Notes under the pieces: generated by a model
Told to the model about the DNA's origin: nothing
The model's database searches: none
Seen by the model: the letters and a program-made list of their open reading frames with translations, nothing else
Made by a program: the position numbers and the translations under genes
DNA from: Bradymonadales bacterium
Lineage (GTDB): Bacteria; Bdellovibrionota; UBA2394
Direction of reading: 5' to 3'
NCBI GenBank assembly: GCA_007693605.1
Contig: REDG01000031.1
Span: 1-41,811, forward strand
Length of the DNA: 41,811 nucleotides
Shown: one piece after another, positions 8,949-18,126 of the stretch
Numbering within the stretch: the first letter of the stretch is position 1
Layout: every line of letters starts with the position of its first letter

Positions 8949-9980
8949 ATGTCATTTATAGATGAATGTCGAATTCGAGTGAAAGCCGGTAACGGCGGCA
9001 ATGGGGCCGTGAGCTTCCATCGTGGGCCTCATTTGCCGAAGGGCGGGCCCGATGGTGGCAATGGGGGTCGAGGCGCGTCCATTTATTTCGAAGGCAACCC
9101 CAATCTACAGAGCCTCTTAGACTTCAAATACCAACGAGAGTTTATTGCGAAACGAGGCCAAGACGGTCGGGGCAAAGATTGTGACGGTCGATCTGCCGAA
9201 GACTTAGTGATTCCTGTCCCGCTGGGCACAAGATTGCATGACGAAAAGTCGAAAGAGACTTGGGACATCACCGAGGCCGGACAAAAGTTGTTGATGGCAA
9301 GTGGAGGAAAGGGTGGCCGAGGAAATCGAAGTTTTCGGTCTTCGACTCAGCAAGCCCCAAGAATTGCCACCCCCGGACAGATTGGCCAAGAGCGAGAGCT
9401 GAGACTTGAGCTTTTATCTTTGTGCGATATTGGATTCGTAGGCCTTCCAAACGCCGGCAAGAGCAGTCTGCTGAAAGCGCTGACAGCCGCCCGACCAAAG
9501 GTCGCAGACTATCCCTTCACGACACTTCAGCCTCAGCTGGGAGTGATGGAGCTAGAGGGTCATTCTGTTCAGATGGCCGATATTCCGGGATTGGTGAAAG
9601 AAGCCCATCAGAATCAAGGGCTCGGGCATCGATTTCTGCGACATATTGCTCGAGCCCGAAACCTTTTGGTGGTTTTGGGCCTCGATTCGGAGCGCAGCTT
9701 AGAGAGCAGCTTAGACATTCTACTTTCTGAGCTGAGGCTCTACGATCCGAAGCTTTTGGAGAAAGAGCGGCTCCTTGTAGTCAACAAATCTGACCTTCTC
9801 ACCCACTCCGAAGATCTTCGCAAAGACTGGGAAAACTTTCAGAAGCTTCACCCAGAAAGTCTGCTGATTTCTGCACTGCATCAGGAGGGGCTCTCAGAGC
9901 TCAAGAGACGGCTCTCTGAAAAGGGGAGTGTCGCTAAAGACCCATCTCCCCCTGCTTTCAGGTCGAGCTTCGGTCGATGA
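8949..9980 (+). CDS. obgE: GTPase ObgE/CgtA
   Basis: An Obg-family GTPase involved in 50S assembly and the stress response. The glycine-rich Obg fold fills residues 1-157 (KAGNGGNGAVSFHRG, GGPDGGNGG). The G domain follows with G1 GLPNAGKSS, a G2 region around YPFTTLQPQLG, G3 DIPGL, G4 NKSD and G5 SAL. There is no OCT extension, so 343 residues is the short form. GAGGAATT precedes the ATG. The last codons (TTCGGTCGA then TGA) run into what may be the worn left end of the repeat copy at 10023. Confidence 0.96.
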   Translation: MSFIDECRIRVKAGNGGNGAVSFHRGPHLPKGGPDGGNGGRGASIYFEGNPNLQSLLDFKYQREFIAKRGQDGRGKDCDGRSAEDLVIPVPLGTRLHDEKSKETWDITEAGQKLLMASGGKGGRGNRSFRSSTQQAPRIATPGQIGQERELRLELLSLCDIGFVGLPNAGKSSLLKALTAARPKVADYPFTTLQPQLGVMELEGHSVQMADIPGLVKEAHQNQGLGHRFLRHIARARNLLVVLGLDSERSLESSLDILLSELRLYDPKLLEKERLLVVNKSDLLTHSEDLRKDWENFQKLHPESLLISALHQEGLSELKRRLSEKGSVAKDPSPPAFRSSFGR

Positions 9981-10022
9981 TGTTGGCGGATGTCTGCAAC
10001 GCTCCTAGCCCGCGTTCCAGTG

Positions 10023-10104
10023 GCGGCTGCGTCGCTGCGCTTCTCGAGTGGCATTTGAACCACACTGCGATGCTCGCTCCTATCGAGAGTTTGGCGACAG
10101 TCCC
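10023..10104 (-). repeat. Dispersed inverted-repeat element, copy 2
   Basis: It is in the opposite orientation to the 31978 copy. The core reads CGGCTGCGTCGCTGCGCTTC, then a GTGG/CCAC hairpin with an 8-base loop, then GCGATGCTCGCTCC. The end GGCGACAGTCCC matches the terminal repeat. A stretch of terminal-repeat sequence is missing before that end. The other end, between obgE and 10023, is worn or has an insertion; GTCGATGATG at the obgE stop may be its remnant. Confidence 0.75.
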
Positions 10105-10155
10105 TGAAAAGCTTTGTTGGCCGACGCATCAACACTTGTGTTACAATGTTTCCAA

Positions 10156-10866
10156 GTGATCTTTAAGAGATCCATTCTTGCTTTTATCGTCTTCTCTCCA
10201 ATTCTATCAATCGGTGAAGTCCGTGGCGGGCTCTTTGACCGTATTGATGGAAAGGCCGAAGTTGTGGGTGGCCCAGAGGCCATCGAGTTACCTTCCTGGC
10301 TTTTGCAAAGCTCCTTTCAAGTCGAACAGCGAATTGAAACCTACTTTGATGGCAGCGAAGAGGCTCAAGGCCTGGTTCATCGCTCAGAGACAAGAGAGAG
10401 TTTGGTTTTTCAAAATGATGAGCACTGGCGACTTCGTCGAGTCCTCCCCTTTTCGGGAAGCTCCAGAGAAATTCTCCGCCGACCGGAGGGCTTCTACAAC
10501 CTGACATCGAGTCAACGAAAAATTCCCAGCCCAGAAACTTATCCTCCAAAGATCTGGCAATCCCTCATTGTCTTCCCGTTTGAGCTGGCACAGCGCTGGG
10601 GCTTCTCGACGGACGAGCGAACTTGGGCGGAGTGGTTTGAGAGAGCTCAATCGAATGCCGGAGAGTGGAGCAATGTTGACGGCGACCAGATGCGAGTGTC
10701 GTACCAAGCCGAAGGTGAAGAGAGACAGCTTCGGATTAGCTTTGATGGACGGCTAAGCTTTCCGCCTACTCTCAAGATGAGAGTTCGTGGAGAGTGGCAG
10801 ATAGAGTTAGGAAAAGAAATTTCAGACAAGATGCTGCAGACCGCTTTGAATGGAGGTTCAAACTAA
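10156..10866 (+). CDS. Exported protein of unknown function
   Basis: I do not recognise this family. With a GTG start at 10156 the protein has 236 residues and a Sec signal (IFKRSILAFIVFSPILS, cleavage near residues 18-24). An ATG at 10114 would add 14 residues ahead of the basic signal start and lies only 10 bases after the repeat, so GTG is preferred; neither start has a strong ribosome site. The mature part is rich in Arg, Glu, Trp and beta-type strands, which fits a periplasmic domain. It lies between obgE and nadD, and its last codons contain the GGAGG that may serve nadD. Confidence 0.6.
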   Translation: MIFKRSILAFIVFSPILSIGEVRGGLFDRIDGKAEVVGGPEAIELPSWLLQSSFQVEQRIETYFDGSEEAQGLVHRSETRESLVFQNDEHWRLRRVLPFSGSSREILRRPEGFYNLTSSQRKIPSPETYPPKIWQSLIVFPFELAQRWGFSTDERTWAEWFERAQSNAGEWSNVDGDQMRVSYQAEGEERQLRISFDGRLSFPPTLKMRVRGEWQIELGKEISDKMLQTALNGGSN

Positions 10867-10870
10867 AGGA

Positions 10871-11503
10871 ATGCCCAATCGTGACGCTCTCTTTGGCGGC
10901 AGCTTCGACCCTCCCCACAAGGCTCATATTCAATGCCTTCAACAACTTCTTGAGTCCGGCAATTTTGATCGGATTTTTGTGATTCCCAGCAAATTCCCTC
11001 CAGGTAAAGAGGCGACGGCCCCCTTCGAGACTCGCTTGGCTTGGGTGAAGGACTGCTTTAAGGAGCCTGGTTTCGAGGTGCTTGAATGGGAGGCTCCTGC
11101 CACGCAGAGCGTTTTTGCCAAAGAGATTGTTGAGAAATTTCAGCGCAAGTACCGGAATTCAAGACTTTTTTGGATTCTGGGAGAAGATCAGTTTTCTCAG
11201 CTTGAGTTCTGGCAGCAGATCGACTCTTATGCCGGAAGCTTAGAGTGGTTTGTGCTTCCGAGAGGCTCTTCAACAGAGGCTCGGGCTGCTGGAATTTTAA
11301 GCAAAAGATTGCTAGCCTCCTCTTGCTCCTATGAATGGGCATTGAATACGGCCCGACTTGAGCTCTCTTCGACAGAGATTCGAGAGCGCTGTTCAAAACC
11401 GAGAGCAGAGCAAGACGAGGATCTAAGGGATGCATTGCATCCAGCAATTTGGAAGTCTGTCATTCAAACATATCGAGATATTCGAAAAGGAGGTCAAACT
11501 TGA
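10871..11503 (+). CDS. nadD: Nicotinate-nucleotide adenylyltransferase
   Basis: It makes nicotinate adenine dinucleotide from nicotinate mononucleotide and ATP in NAD synthesis. The signature LFGGSFDPPHKAHIQCLQQL is at the N-terminus, with the HxGH-type motif here as HKAH (Ala for the usual Gly). ILGEDQFSQLEFW and the late SSTEIRERC (ISSTxIR motif) confirm the family. The 210 residues are normal. ATG 10871 is chosen because it leaves the usual few residues before the signature; an in-frame ATG at 10850 overlaps the upstream gene. rsfS starts on its stop codon. Confidence 0.92.
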   Translation: MPNRDALFGGSFDPPHKAHIQCLQQLLESGNFDRIFVIPSKFPPGKEATAPFETRLAWVKDCFKEPGFEVLEWEAPATQSVFAKEIVEKFQRKYRNSRLFWILGEDQFSQLEFWQQIDSYAGSLEWFVLPRGSSTEARAAGILSKRLLASSCSYEWALNTARLELSSTEIRERCSKPRAEQDEDLRDALHPAIWKSVIQTYRDIRKGGQT

Positions 11504-11898
11504 GAAGAGAGCCTACTGAGACACACAAAGAGTCGAGCCATGATCTAGCCTGTTGGATTGCTCAACAATTGGATCGTAAGGGAGGACGAGAGGTCTCTGT
11601 GATTCAGATCGAAGGTCAAAGTGTGGTGGCCGATTTTCTAGTCATTGCGACGGGGACAAGTTCTCGGCATATGCAAAGTCTTTTGGACTCCCCTTGTGTG
11701 GAACTCAAGAAGTTGGGCTACCCTCCCATGAGTGTTGATACCGAGGGAAGTCATTGGTACTTGGCCGATTTGGGGGATGTGGTTATCCATGTTTTCGACG
11801 AAGAAGGCCGTCGCTATTTTGACTTAGAGGGTTTTTTGGCAAAGGCGCCTCGAGTGGATTGGGCTGAGGGAGAGGTTCTGAAGAGTCGAGTCAAGTGA
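11500..11898 (+). CDS. rsfS: Ribosomal silencing factor RsfS
   Basis: It binds uL14 and blocks joining of 30S and 50S subunits when nutrients are low. The 132 residues contain the family motifs ADFLVIATGTSSRHMQSL and, later, WYLADLGDVVIHVFDEEGRRYFDLE. The TTG at 11500 is chosen because a full AGGAGGT site (11489-11494) lies 6 bases before it. The TTG overlaps the nadD stop as TTGA. A longer frame would read back through nadD without a ribosome site. rlmH overlaps its end by 4 bases (GTGA), so the three genes should be translationally coupled. Confidence 0.93.
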   Translation: MRREPTETHKESSHDLACWIAQQLDRKGGREVSVIQIEGQSVVADFLVIATGTSSRHMQSLLDSPCVELKKLGYPPMSVDTEGSHWYLADLGDVVIHVFDEEGRRYFDLEGFLAKAPRVDWAEGEVLKSRVK

Positions 11899-12323
11899 TC
11901 CGGGTCACTTGCTTTGGGGGCGAGATCACAGATTCCCTTCAAGTCTATCTCGACCGAATTTCAAAACAGATTTCGATCGAGTGGAAAATTTTAAAAATCA
12001 AGAAGCAAACTTCTGAGCAGGGCTCTGAGCCCCTCAACGAAGAAAAGGCGTTTCTGAAATCTCAAGAAGGCCGAGCTTGGGTCGCCCTGACCGTGGAGGG
12101 ACAGAAAATGAACTCCATGGAATTCTACCAATGGCTTTTTCAAAAAAAGCGACACTTAGTGATCGGTCCCGCCGCTGGCTTTCACCCTAAGACTTTGGCG
12201 GCAGCGGAGTCGAAGCTCTCTCTTTCTCCCCTCACATTCACCCACCAAACCGCCCAACTCATGCTGGCAGAAAGCCTTTACCGCTCCGTCTGCATCCACT
12301 TCAATCACCCCTTCGCGAAGTGA
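11895..12323 (+). CDS. rlmH: 23S rRNA pseudouridine-1915 N3-methyltransferase
   Basis: A SPOUT methyltransferase that modifies pseudouridine 1915 in helix 69 of 23S rRNA on the 70S ribosome. The 142 residues show the knotted SAM-binding part (HLVIGPAAGFHP) and the C-terminal AESLYRSVCIHFNHPF, equivalent to the EQLYRA..HPYH signature; it ends in PFAK rather than the usual YHR. The start is GTG 11895, overlapping the rsfS stop. It ends a conserved nadD-rsfS-rlmH group. Confidence 0.9.
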   Translation: MIRVTCFGGEITDSLQVYLDRISKQISIEWKILKIKKQTSEQGSEPLNEEKAFLKSQEGRAWVALTVEGQKMNSMEFYQWLFQKKRHLVIGPAAGFHPKTLAAAESKLSLSPLTFTHQTAQLMLAESLYRSVCIHFNHPFAK

Positions 12324-12485
12324 ATCTCTCAGCCAACAACGGACGGACCAGAAATGGAGCGCCCGCCTTCCGCCGGCCTCTCCCTGCCCTGAGACCCAGT
12401 CTAGAACTATGTCTACTGCCGCTGCGGAATTGGAGATCGTTTCCATTCACAGATCAGGTGACCTGAAACTCCCAAACGGCCTCAA
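12324..12485. other. Gap between convergent rlmH and fadD
   Basis: No gene is visible. A short palindrome, TCAGGT-G-ACCTGA, lies at 12454-12466. I see no clear terminator with a T tract for either gene. Confidence 0.3.
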
Positions 12486-14333
12486 TCAGCTCGACTGGCT
12501 TGCGGTCGCTTGACGATCTTCTGGGGGATACATGGACTCGATTTGGTCTCTGAAATTTTCTTGAATCACTCGCCGTTTCAACTTCATAGAGGGCGTGAGC
12601 TCGTTCTTTTCAATGCTGAAGGGACGATCGATTAACCGAAAATACTTGATGGTCGCGTAACGGCCGAGGTCTTTGTTTACCTCGTCCAAGATTTCTTGAA
12701 AGCGATCTTGAACGGCTTTGGATTCCACACAGTCTCGAACGCTCTTTAACGAACCCGAGACGCCCGAAGCTTTTGAACGAGCCCAAGACTGACAAATTTC
12801 TAAATTGGGGACAATCAGAGCCGTCAAATACTTTCGCTGATCTCCGATCACGCACACCTGCTCTGCAAAGGGAAAGCTCTTGATCTTGTTCTCAATCGGT
12901 TGAGGGGCAATATTCTTTCCTGCGGCGGTGATAATGATCTCTTTCTTTCGATCAGTAATCGAGAGATAGCCCTCTCCGTCGAGCTTTCCAATATCTCCGG
13001 TCTTGAAAAATCCATCCTCGGTAAAAACTTCCTCTGTCTGCTCGGGCCGACGAAAATAGCCCTTCATCAACTGCGGTCCTCGAACCAGAATCTCTCCGTC
13101 TTCGGCGATCTTGAACTCGGTGTCATCAAAAGCCAAACCGACGGTACCGAATCGAATCTTGCCCGGACGATTTACCGAGAGGATCATGGTTTCCGAAAGT
13201 CCATAGCCTTCCAAAATCACAATCCCCATTTGAAAGAAAAATTCAGCGATCTCTTTCGAAAGCGGTGCCCCCCCGCTTACAAAAAACTTTAACCGACCTC
13301 CTGTGATGGCCCGAATCTTCTTGAAAACCAAAAGATTCGCCAGAGTCATGGGTAGCTGCAGCGAAAGAGGCAGATCCTCTTCTTTTAGGCGATAGGGAAC
13401 GGTTCTCTTTCCAATTTCAAAACTCAGTCGAGCGACGAGCCTCTTGGCGACCGAACTCTCTCTCAACTTCTCTTGAACCTTGACGAACATCTTCTCAAAC
13501 ACTCGAGGAACGCCGATCATCATATCCGGTCGAATCTCTGCAATATTCTCGACCAGTTTTTCAATGCTCTCGGCAAAGCAGACTTTGATCCCAATCAATA
13601 CGACCGTCGTCTGCAAAGAGCGCTCGTAGATATGACTGAGCGGTAAAAAACTCATGGTCAGCGAAAGTTCCTCCAAGGGAATCGCATTGTGCATTTGATG
13701 GATGTTTGCCGTGAAGGCCTTCTGAGTGAGTTCGACCCCCTTCGGCTCGCCCGTAGTCCCCGAAGTGTAGAGCAAAATGGACCGAGACTCCGGATCCACC
13801 TCTAATGCGAGTTGTGAGGCCTCTTCAACGCTAAGGGAGTCTTTTAAGAACTCCTTCTCTTTTAAGACGGGAACACCCGCCTTCTCTTTTGGCATTCCAT
13901 CGAAATCATCCCAAAGCACGACGGCTTTTACCGACGGGTAACGCCCCAGATCCCCAAGCTTTTCAAAAAGCTCTTGATTCGAACAGAAAATGAACTTGGC
14001 CTCACACTCATTCAGAATGTGTTCAATATCTGAGGTCGAGCTGGTGGTATAGATGGCGGTGGTCGAACCTCCTAGCCACTGAGCCGCCCAATCCGTTAAA
14101 GTCCACTCTTCTCGATTCTCGGCGAGCAAACAAACACAATCCCCCTTCTGAAAACCCAAGGCTCTCAGACCCGCCATCGCCTTGCGAATATATTCAAAAC
14201 ACTCTCTTGCGCTTCGATCAATCCATCGACCATTTCGCTTGCTGGCAAAAACAATATGATGGGGCTCTCTCTGAAGAAACTGACTCAAAAGAGCGGGAAC
14301 CGTCTTTCCACTTAATTTCTGACTCTGATTCAA
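12486..14333 (-). CDS. fadD: Long-chain fatty acyl-CoA ligase (AMP-forming)
   Basis: It activates fatty acids to acyl-CoA through an acyl-AMP intermediate, feeding beta-oxidation or lipid synthesis. The 615 residues have the AMP-binding P-loop LLYTSGTTGEPKGVELT (about residue 175), VSGGAPLS, EGYGLSET, and the hinge FFKTGDIGKLDGEG followed by ITDRKKEIIITAAGKNI. It resembles the FAA1/ACSL-like long-chain type. The TTG at 14333 is chosen because GGAGG lies upstream and it overlaps the stop of the oxidoreductase gene as TTGA; the family N-terminus also fits. It is the last gene of the etfB-etfA-oxidoreductase operon. Confidence 0.92.
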   Translation of the reverse strand: MNQSQKLSGKTVPALLSQFLQREPHHIVFASKRNGRWIDRSARECFEYIRKAMAGLRALGFQKGDCVCLLAENREEWTLTDWAAQWLGGSTTAIYTTSSTSDIEHILNECEAKFIFCSNQELFEKLGDLGRYPSVKAVVLWDDFDGMPKEKAGVPVLKEKEFLKDSLSVEEASQLALEVDPESRSILLYTSGTTGEPKGVELTQKAFTANIHQMHNAIPLEELSLTMSFLPLSHIYERSLQTTVVLIGIKVCFAESIEKLVENIAEIRPDMMIGVPRVFEKMFVKVQEKLRESSVAKRLVARLSFEIGKRTVPYRLKEEDLPLSLQLPMTLANLLVFKKIRAITGGRLKFFVSGGAPLSKEIAEFFFQMGIVILEGYGLSETMILSVNRPGKIRFGTVGLAFDDTEFKIAEDGEILVRGPQLMKGYFRRPEQTEEVFTEDGFFKTGDIGKLDGEGYLSITDRKKEIIITAAGKNIAPQPIENKIKSFPFAEQVCVIGDQRKYLTALIVPNLEICQSWARSKASGVSGSLKSVRDCVESKAVQDRFQEILDEVNKDLGRYATIKYFRLIDRPFSIEKNELTPSMKLKRRVIQENFRDQIESMYPPEDRQATASQSS

Positions 14334-16324
14334 TCCACCGCCTCCGCAATCACTTCTGCCAAATCCTGTACCACAATATCTTCTCTTTCTTTCGATTTTA
14401 GGCCATCTGTGATCATTGTCATACAAAAAGGGCAGCCAACTCCCACCCTTTTGGCCCCCGATTGAATGATCTCATCGGCTCGATTGGCGTTGATGCGAGT
14501 TCCTGTGGTCTCTTCCAACCACATCCGACCGCCTCCGGCACCGCAGCAAAAACCCTTGTCTCGGCTTCGAGGCATCTCAATGAGCTTCTTCTCACTCACA
14601 GATTGCAGGGCTCGCCGCGGCTGGTCGTAAATGTCATTGTATCGGCCGATATAGCAAGAGTCATGGTAGGTCAGCGAGTCAGAGACCGACTTCTTGGGCT
14701 GAATGCGACCCTCCTGGATCAGGGAGTCAAGCACTTCGGAGTGATGAATCACCTCATACTGCCCGCCAAAGGCCGGGTACTCGTTTTTTAGAGTGTTGAA
14801 ACAATGCGGGCAGGAAGTGATGACTTTCTTAACTGCCTTTCCGTTCAGAAGCTCTACGGTGGTCTGCATCATCTGCTGAGCCAACCACTCATTGCCCATT
14901 CTTCGTGCCGTCTCGCCATTGCACTTCTCTTCTTTGCCCAAAATTCCGAATTTGACCTCCGCCTTTTTCAAAAGTTTAATGACCGAATCCACCACTTTGC
15001 GGTTTCTCTCGTCAAAACTTCCCGCGCATCCGATGTAATAGAGATAGTCAAAGTCTTCAGAGTTCTCAAACAGGGGAACCCCCTGCTGCACGAGCCAGTC
15101 TTGTCGGCTCTCTTCAGACAGACCCCAGGGGTTCGAGCTGGTTTCAAAGTTGCGGAAAACATTTGTGGCCTCGTCGGGGTTCGAGCCCCGATTCAATACC
15201 AGCGCTCGCCTCATCTCGACAATCGCATCGACATGGTCAATCATCACGGGGCAGGCCTCCACACAGGCGCCACAGGTCGTACAATCCCAAACAAACTGAT
15301 CACTAAAGGTGTTGGGCACTAAAGTCTCTTCTTGTAGCGCTGCTAAGGCTGCATTCCCTTCAATATTTTGTTGATACAAAGATTTGCGCCGCGTCGCTGC
15401 CGCCCTCAGATCAATCATTAGGGTTTTCGGCTTCAAGGCCTTTCCTGTCGAAGCCGTCGGACAAAACTCGTTGCAGCGACCACATTCAGTGCAAGCAAAA
15501 GCGTCCAAAAGACTGGTCCAAGGCAGATTCTCTACTCTCTCCGCCCCGAACTCTTCAATGCTTTCGTCTTCTAGGTCTGGAGTGCTGAGCTCACCGCGGG
15601 CTTTGACTTTGCTGAAAAAGACATTCGGAAAGGCGAGAATCACATGCAGATGCTTTGAAAACGGAAGGTAGTTTAGAAAGACCAAGACAATCAGCAAGTG
15701 AAGCCACCAAGATGCCTGATAGATCCAACCGCCTGTTGTCAGCTCAGGCAATACTCCCGCCAAAAGCGATGAAAAGACTTGAAAACTTGGAAGAGCCTTG
15801 TCACCGTAGTTTTGGATCTCGATGGCGTGGCAAAGAAGACTGGTCGCCACCAAACCCCCAATCAAAGCCAAGATGAAATAGGCATCGGCCCTCGACTTCG
15901 AGCTATTGTCTCGCATTCGCTGCGGCTTCACGACCAGGCGCCTCCAGAAGGCGACCAGAATGGCGGCCAGAACGAACGAGTTGAACCAGTCTTGACTCAA
16001 AAGAAAAAGCCCGTAACCCGTTCTTCCTAAAAAGTCGAACTTGCCCCCTCCCGTGAGACCCATATACATCCACTCCAAGGTCCCCGCACTTAGAATCACA
16101 AAGCCCCAAAAGATCAGAAAATGAATGAGCCCAGGCACTCCCTGCCGAAACAATTTCTTGTGAAGCACCACCTGATCGATCACCGCTTTCAGGCGAAGAT
16201 GGTAGGCGTTCCAAACATCCCGAGAGGCTCCCGCCAGAATGATCTGCAAAAGTTTCCAAAAATTATAAGAAAATAGACCAAAGGCCAAGACCAGCAAAAC
16301 TGCGGTCACCCACTGAGAGAGCAC
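14330..16324 (-). CDS. Membrane Fe-S ETF:(mena)quinone oxidoreductase (EMO type)
   Basis: This protein probably takes electrons from EtfAB to the quinone pool. The first 250 residues hold about five membrane helices of the NarI/HdrE-like cytochrome type with conserved histidines. Two 4Fe-4S sites follow: CTECGRCNEFCP (near 285) and CTTCGACVEACP (near 350). Two CCG domains come next (YYIGCAGSFDERNR; later CCGAGGGRMW and CPFC), as in HdrD. Known relatives sit beside etfBA, as here. GTG 16324 is chosen because AGGTGG lies 7 bases upstream; GTG 16333 is also possible. Confidence 0.85.
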   Translation of the reverse strand: MLSQWVTAVLLVLAFGLFSYNFWKLLQIILAGASRDVWNAYHLRLKAVIDQVVLHKKLFRQGVPGLIHFLIFWGFVILSAGTLEWMYMGLTGGGKFDFLGRTGYGLFLLSQDWFNSFVLAAILVAFWRRLVVKPQRMRDNSSKSRADAYFILALIGGLVATSLLCHAIEIQNYGDKALPSFQVFSSLLAGVLPELTTGGWIYQASWWLHLLIVLVFLNYLPFSKHLHVILAFPNVFFSKVKARGELSTPDLEDESIEEFGAERVENLPWTSLLDAFACTECGRCNEFCPTASTGKALKPKTLMIDLRAAATRRKSLYQQNIEGNAALAALQEETLVPNTFSDQFVWDCTTCGACVEACPVMIDHVDAIVEMRRALVLNRGSNPDEATNVFRNFETSSNPWGLSEESRQDWLVQQGVPLFENSEDFDYLYYIGCAGSFDERNRKVVDSVIKLLKKAEVKFGILGKEEKCNGETARRMGNEWLAQQMMQTTVELLNGKAVKKVITSCPHCFNTLKNEYPAFGGQYEVIHHSEVLDSLIQEGRIQPKKSVSDSLTYHDSCYIGRYNDIYDQPRRALQSVSEKKLIEMPRSRDKGFCCGAGGGRMWLEETTGTRINANRADEIIQSGAKRVGVGCPFCMTMITDGLKSKEREDIVVQDLAEVIAEAVD

Positions 16325-16390
16325 ACCAACCACCTTTCACAACCCAAGTTCAGAAAGAAAGCAGTGCTCGCCCTCTGAATTTGGAACAAC

Positions 16391-17347
16391 CTAAGCCAAC
16401 GACTTCTTGATTTCTTGAGTAATTGCCGGAACCAACTCGAACAGATCTCCCACCAAACCGTAATCGGCCTTCGAAAAAATTGGAGCGTCTGGATCTTTGT
16501 TGATCGCCACAATCACCTTGCTCGTTCGCATTCCTGCCAAATGCTGAATGGCTCCACTAATTCCGCATGCAATATAAAGCTTCGGGTTCACGGTCTTGCC
16601 GGTTTGTCCCACTTGCATTTCGTGAGGAGCCAGGCCTTCGTCAACTGCCGCCCTAGAAGCCCCCGCTGCCCCCCTCAAGGCATCAGCCAACTCAAAAATG
16701 ATCGAAAAATTTTCTTTCGATTTCAGGGAGCGGCCCCCACTCACCACCACCGAGGCCTCGGTGAGGTCGGGTCTTGTGGATTTTGCTTCTTTCTTTTCAA
16801 CAAACTGTAGCGGACTGTTTGCGAAGTCGAAGTCGACAGCCAGCTCTGTCACAGAACCTGACTGGGCTGGCAAATCCCCAACAACCAGAGAGTTCGGTCG
16901 AAGCGACACCACTTTCAGTTTCGCCTCCGGTTGAAACTCAATCTCAGCCAAGGCCTTTCCTGCGAAAAAGGGCTTCTTCAACTGAATTCCGGATTCCAAA
17001 GAAACAGCCGTGCAGTCTGCCACCACACTCGCAGCCTGCCGAGCCGCAATCTTCGGCAGCAGATCTTTCCCCAAAGCAGAAGCCGTTCCTAAAACAAGCT
17101 CAGGAGAAAACTTCTCGATCACTTCTTGAGCGGCTTTGGCGTAGGCTTCGGAGTGATAGAAGTCAAACTTTGCGTCTGAAACCCAAAACACCTCGGAGCA
17201 CTTTTCGGCCAAAGCTTCTGCGGCCGGTTTGGCCTGAGAGCCAAAAACAAGGGCCTTCACTTCATGGCCTTGGCTGGCTTGCAGTAACTCAAGAGCCACC
17301 GACTTCAATTTTCTCGAACTCTGTTCTGCTAGTATCAATATCTTCAT
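16391..17347 (-). CDS. etfA: Electron transfer flavoprotein, alpha subunit
   Basis: The FAD-binding subunit of the soluble carrier that collects electrons from acyl-CoA dehydrogenases. The 318 residues carry the N-terminal Rossmann-like domain (MKILILAEQSSRKLKSVALEL). The C-terminal FAD domain has the signature LYIACGISGAIQHLAGM followed by INKDPDAPIFSKADYGLVGD. Its ATG overlaps the etfB stop as ATGA, so the two are coupled. The oxidoreductase gene follows after about 66 bases. Confidence 0.96.
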   Translation of the reverse strand: MKILILAEQSSRKLKSVALELLQASQGHEVKALVFGSQAKPAAEALAEKCSEVFWVSDAKFDFYHSEAYAKAAQEVIEKFSPELVLGTASALGKDLLPKIAARQAASVVADCTAVSLESGIQLKKPFFAGKALAEIEFQPEAKLKVVSLRPNSLVVGDLPAQSGSVTELAVDFDFANSPLQFVEKKEAKSTRPDLTEASVVVSGGRSLKSKENFSIIFELADALRGAAGASRAAVDEGLAPHEMQVGQTGKTVNPKLYIACGISGAIQHLAGMRTSKVIVAINKDPDAPIFSKADYGLVGDLFELVPAITQEIKKSLA

Positions 17348-18126
17348 GACCCAATCACCTTGGCTTCCTCTTTCAATAGGCGAACAAGTTCTGCCGCCTG
17401 AGTGTTCATATCGCCCTCAATCATCTTCACCGCAGCCCGCTCGGAGGGAAGGCTCCAAGACCGCACTTTCCAGTCGGCCTGAACGCTCGGCAAAGGCACT
17501 TCTTTCACTTCTTTCTTTGCCGCTTTTCGGATGTTGATCAGAGAGGCCATTCGCATCTTGTTCAGGCCCTTGTTGGCCGTAATCAAGGCGGGTAGCTTCA
17601 GCTTGAAGATCTCTTTGGAGCCCCCATCCACCGCTCTTTCGACTTGAGCCATCTCTTTGCCCTCAAAATCAATCTTTGAAACCACGCCCACATGGGGAAT
17701 CTTCAAATGCTCAGCTAGCATCTGAGCGGTTGCATGAGAATCCGAATCGACGGCCTGCTTTCCCGCAAAAATCAAATGAAAGCCTTCTTCTTGGCAAACG
17801 GTCTTCAAAGCTTCTGAAACGCTCTTGGGGTCTGAGGCTTTTCCTTCTTCATCCAGAATGTGGACTCCCCGATCAAGACCCACGGCCAAAACATCCCTCA
17901 AAGCCTTTTGAGCCGCCTTAGGCCCCAAAAGAACGGCCACGGTCTCAACTTTTTGACCCGCCTTCTCCCAGATTTCTTTCGTCTTTAGAGCCTCTTCGAC
18001 TCCAAACTCATCGTAGGGGTTCACAACGAATTTGAGGCCAGAGGCATCGATTTGATCCCCCTGAAGCTGAATTTTTGAATTGGTATCTGGCACTTGTTTT
18101 ACAAGAACACCGATTTTTAATGTCAT
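17344..18126 (-). CDS. etfB: Electron transfer flavoprotein, beta subunit
   Basis: The partner of EtfA; it binds AMP and stabilises the heterodimer. The 260 residues begin MTLKIGVLVKQVPDTNSKIQ. They contain the family core NPYDEFGVEEALKTKE, GLDRGVHI and the C-terminal signature VDGGSKEIFKLKLPALITANKGLNKMRMASL. ATG 18126 is chosen over the GTG at 18135 because it matches the family start and has GGTG at a normal distance. It is the first gene of the four-gene operon; the promoter should lie in the 240-base gap before the divergent zinc operon, but no clear one was picked out. Confidence 0.96.
   Translation of the reverse strand: MTLKIGVLVKQVPDTNSKIQLQGDQIDASGLKFVVNPYDEFGVEEALKTKEIWEKAGQKVETVAVLLGPKAAQKALRDVLAVGLDRGVHILDEEGKASDPKSVSEALKTVCQEEGFHLIFAGKQAVDSDSHATAQMLAEHLKIPHVGVVSKIDFEGKEMAQVERAVDGGSKEIFKLKLPALITANKGLNKMRMASLINIRKAAKKEVKEVPLPSVQADWKVRSWSLPSERAAVKMIEGDMNTQAAELVRLLKEEAKVIGS

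Noticed and set aside
12156..12446. A 96-codon minus-strand frame across the end of rlmH
   Set aside because: It is antisense to rlmH, has no ribosome site or family features, and is explained as a shadow.
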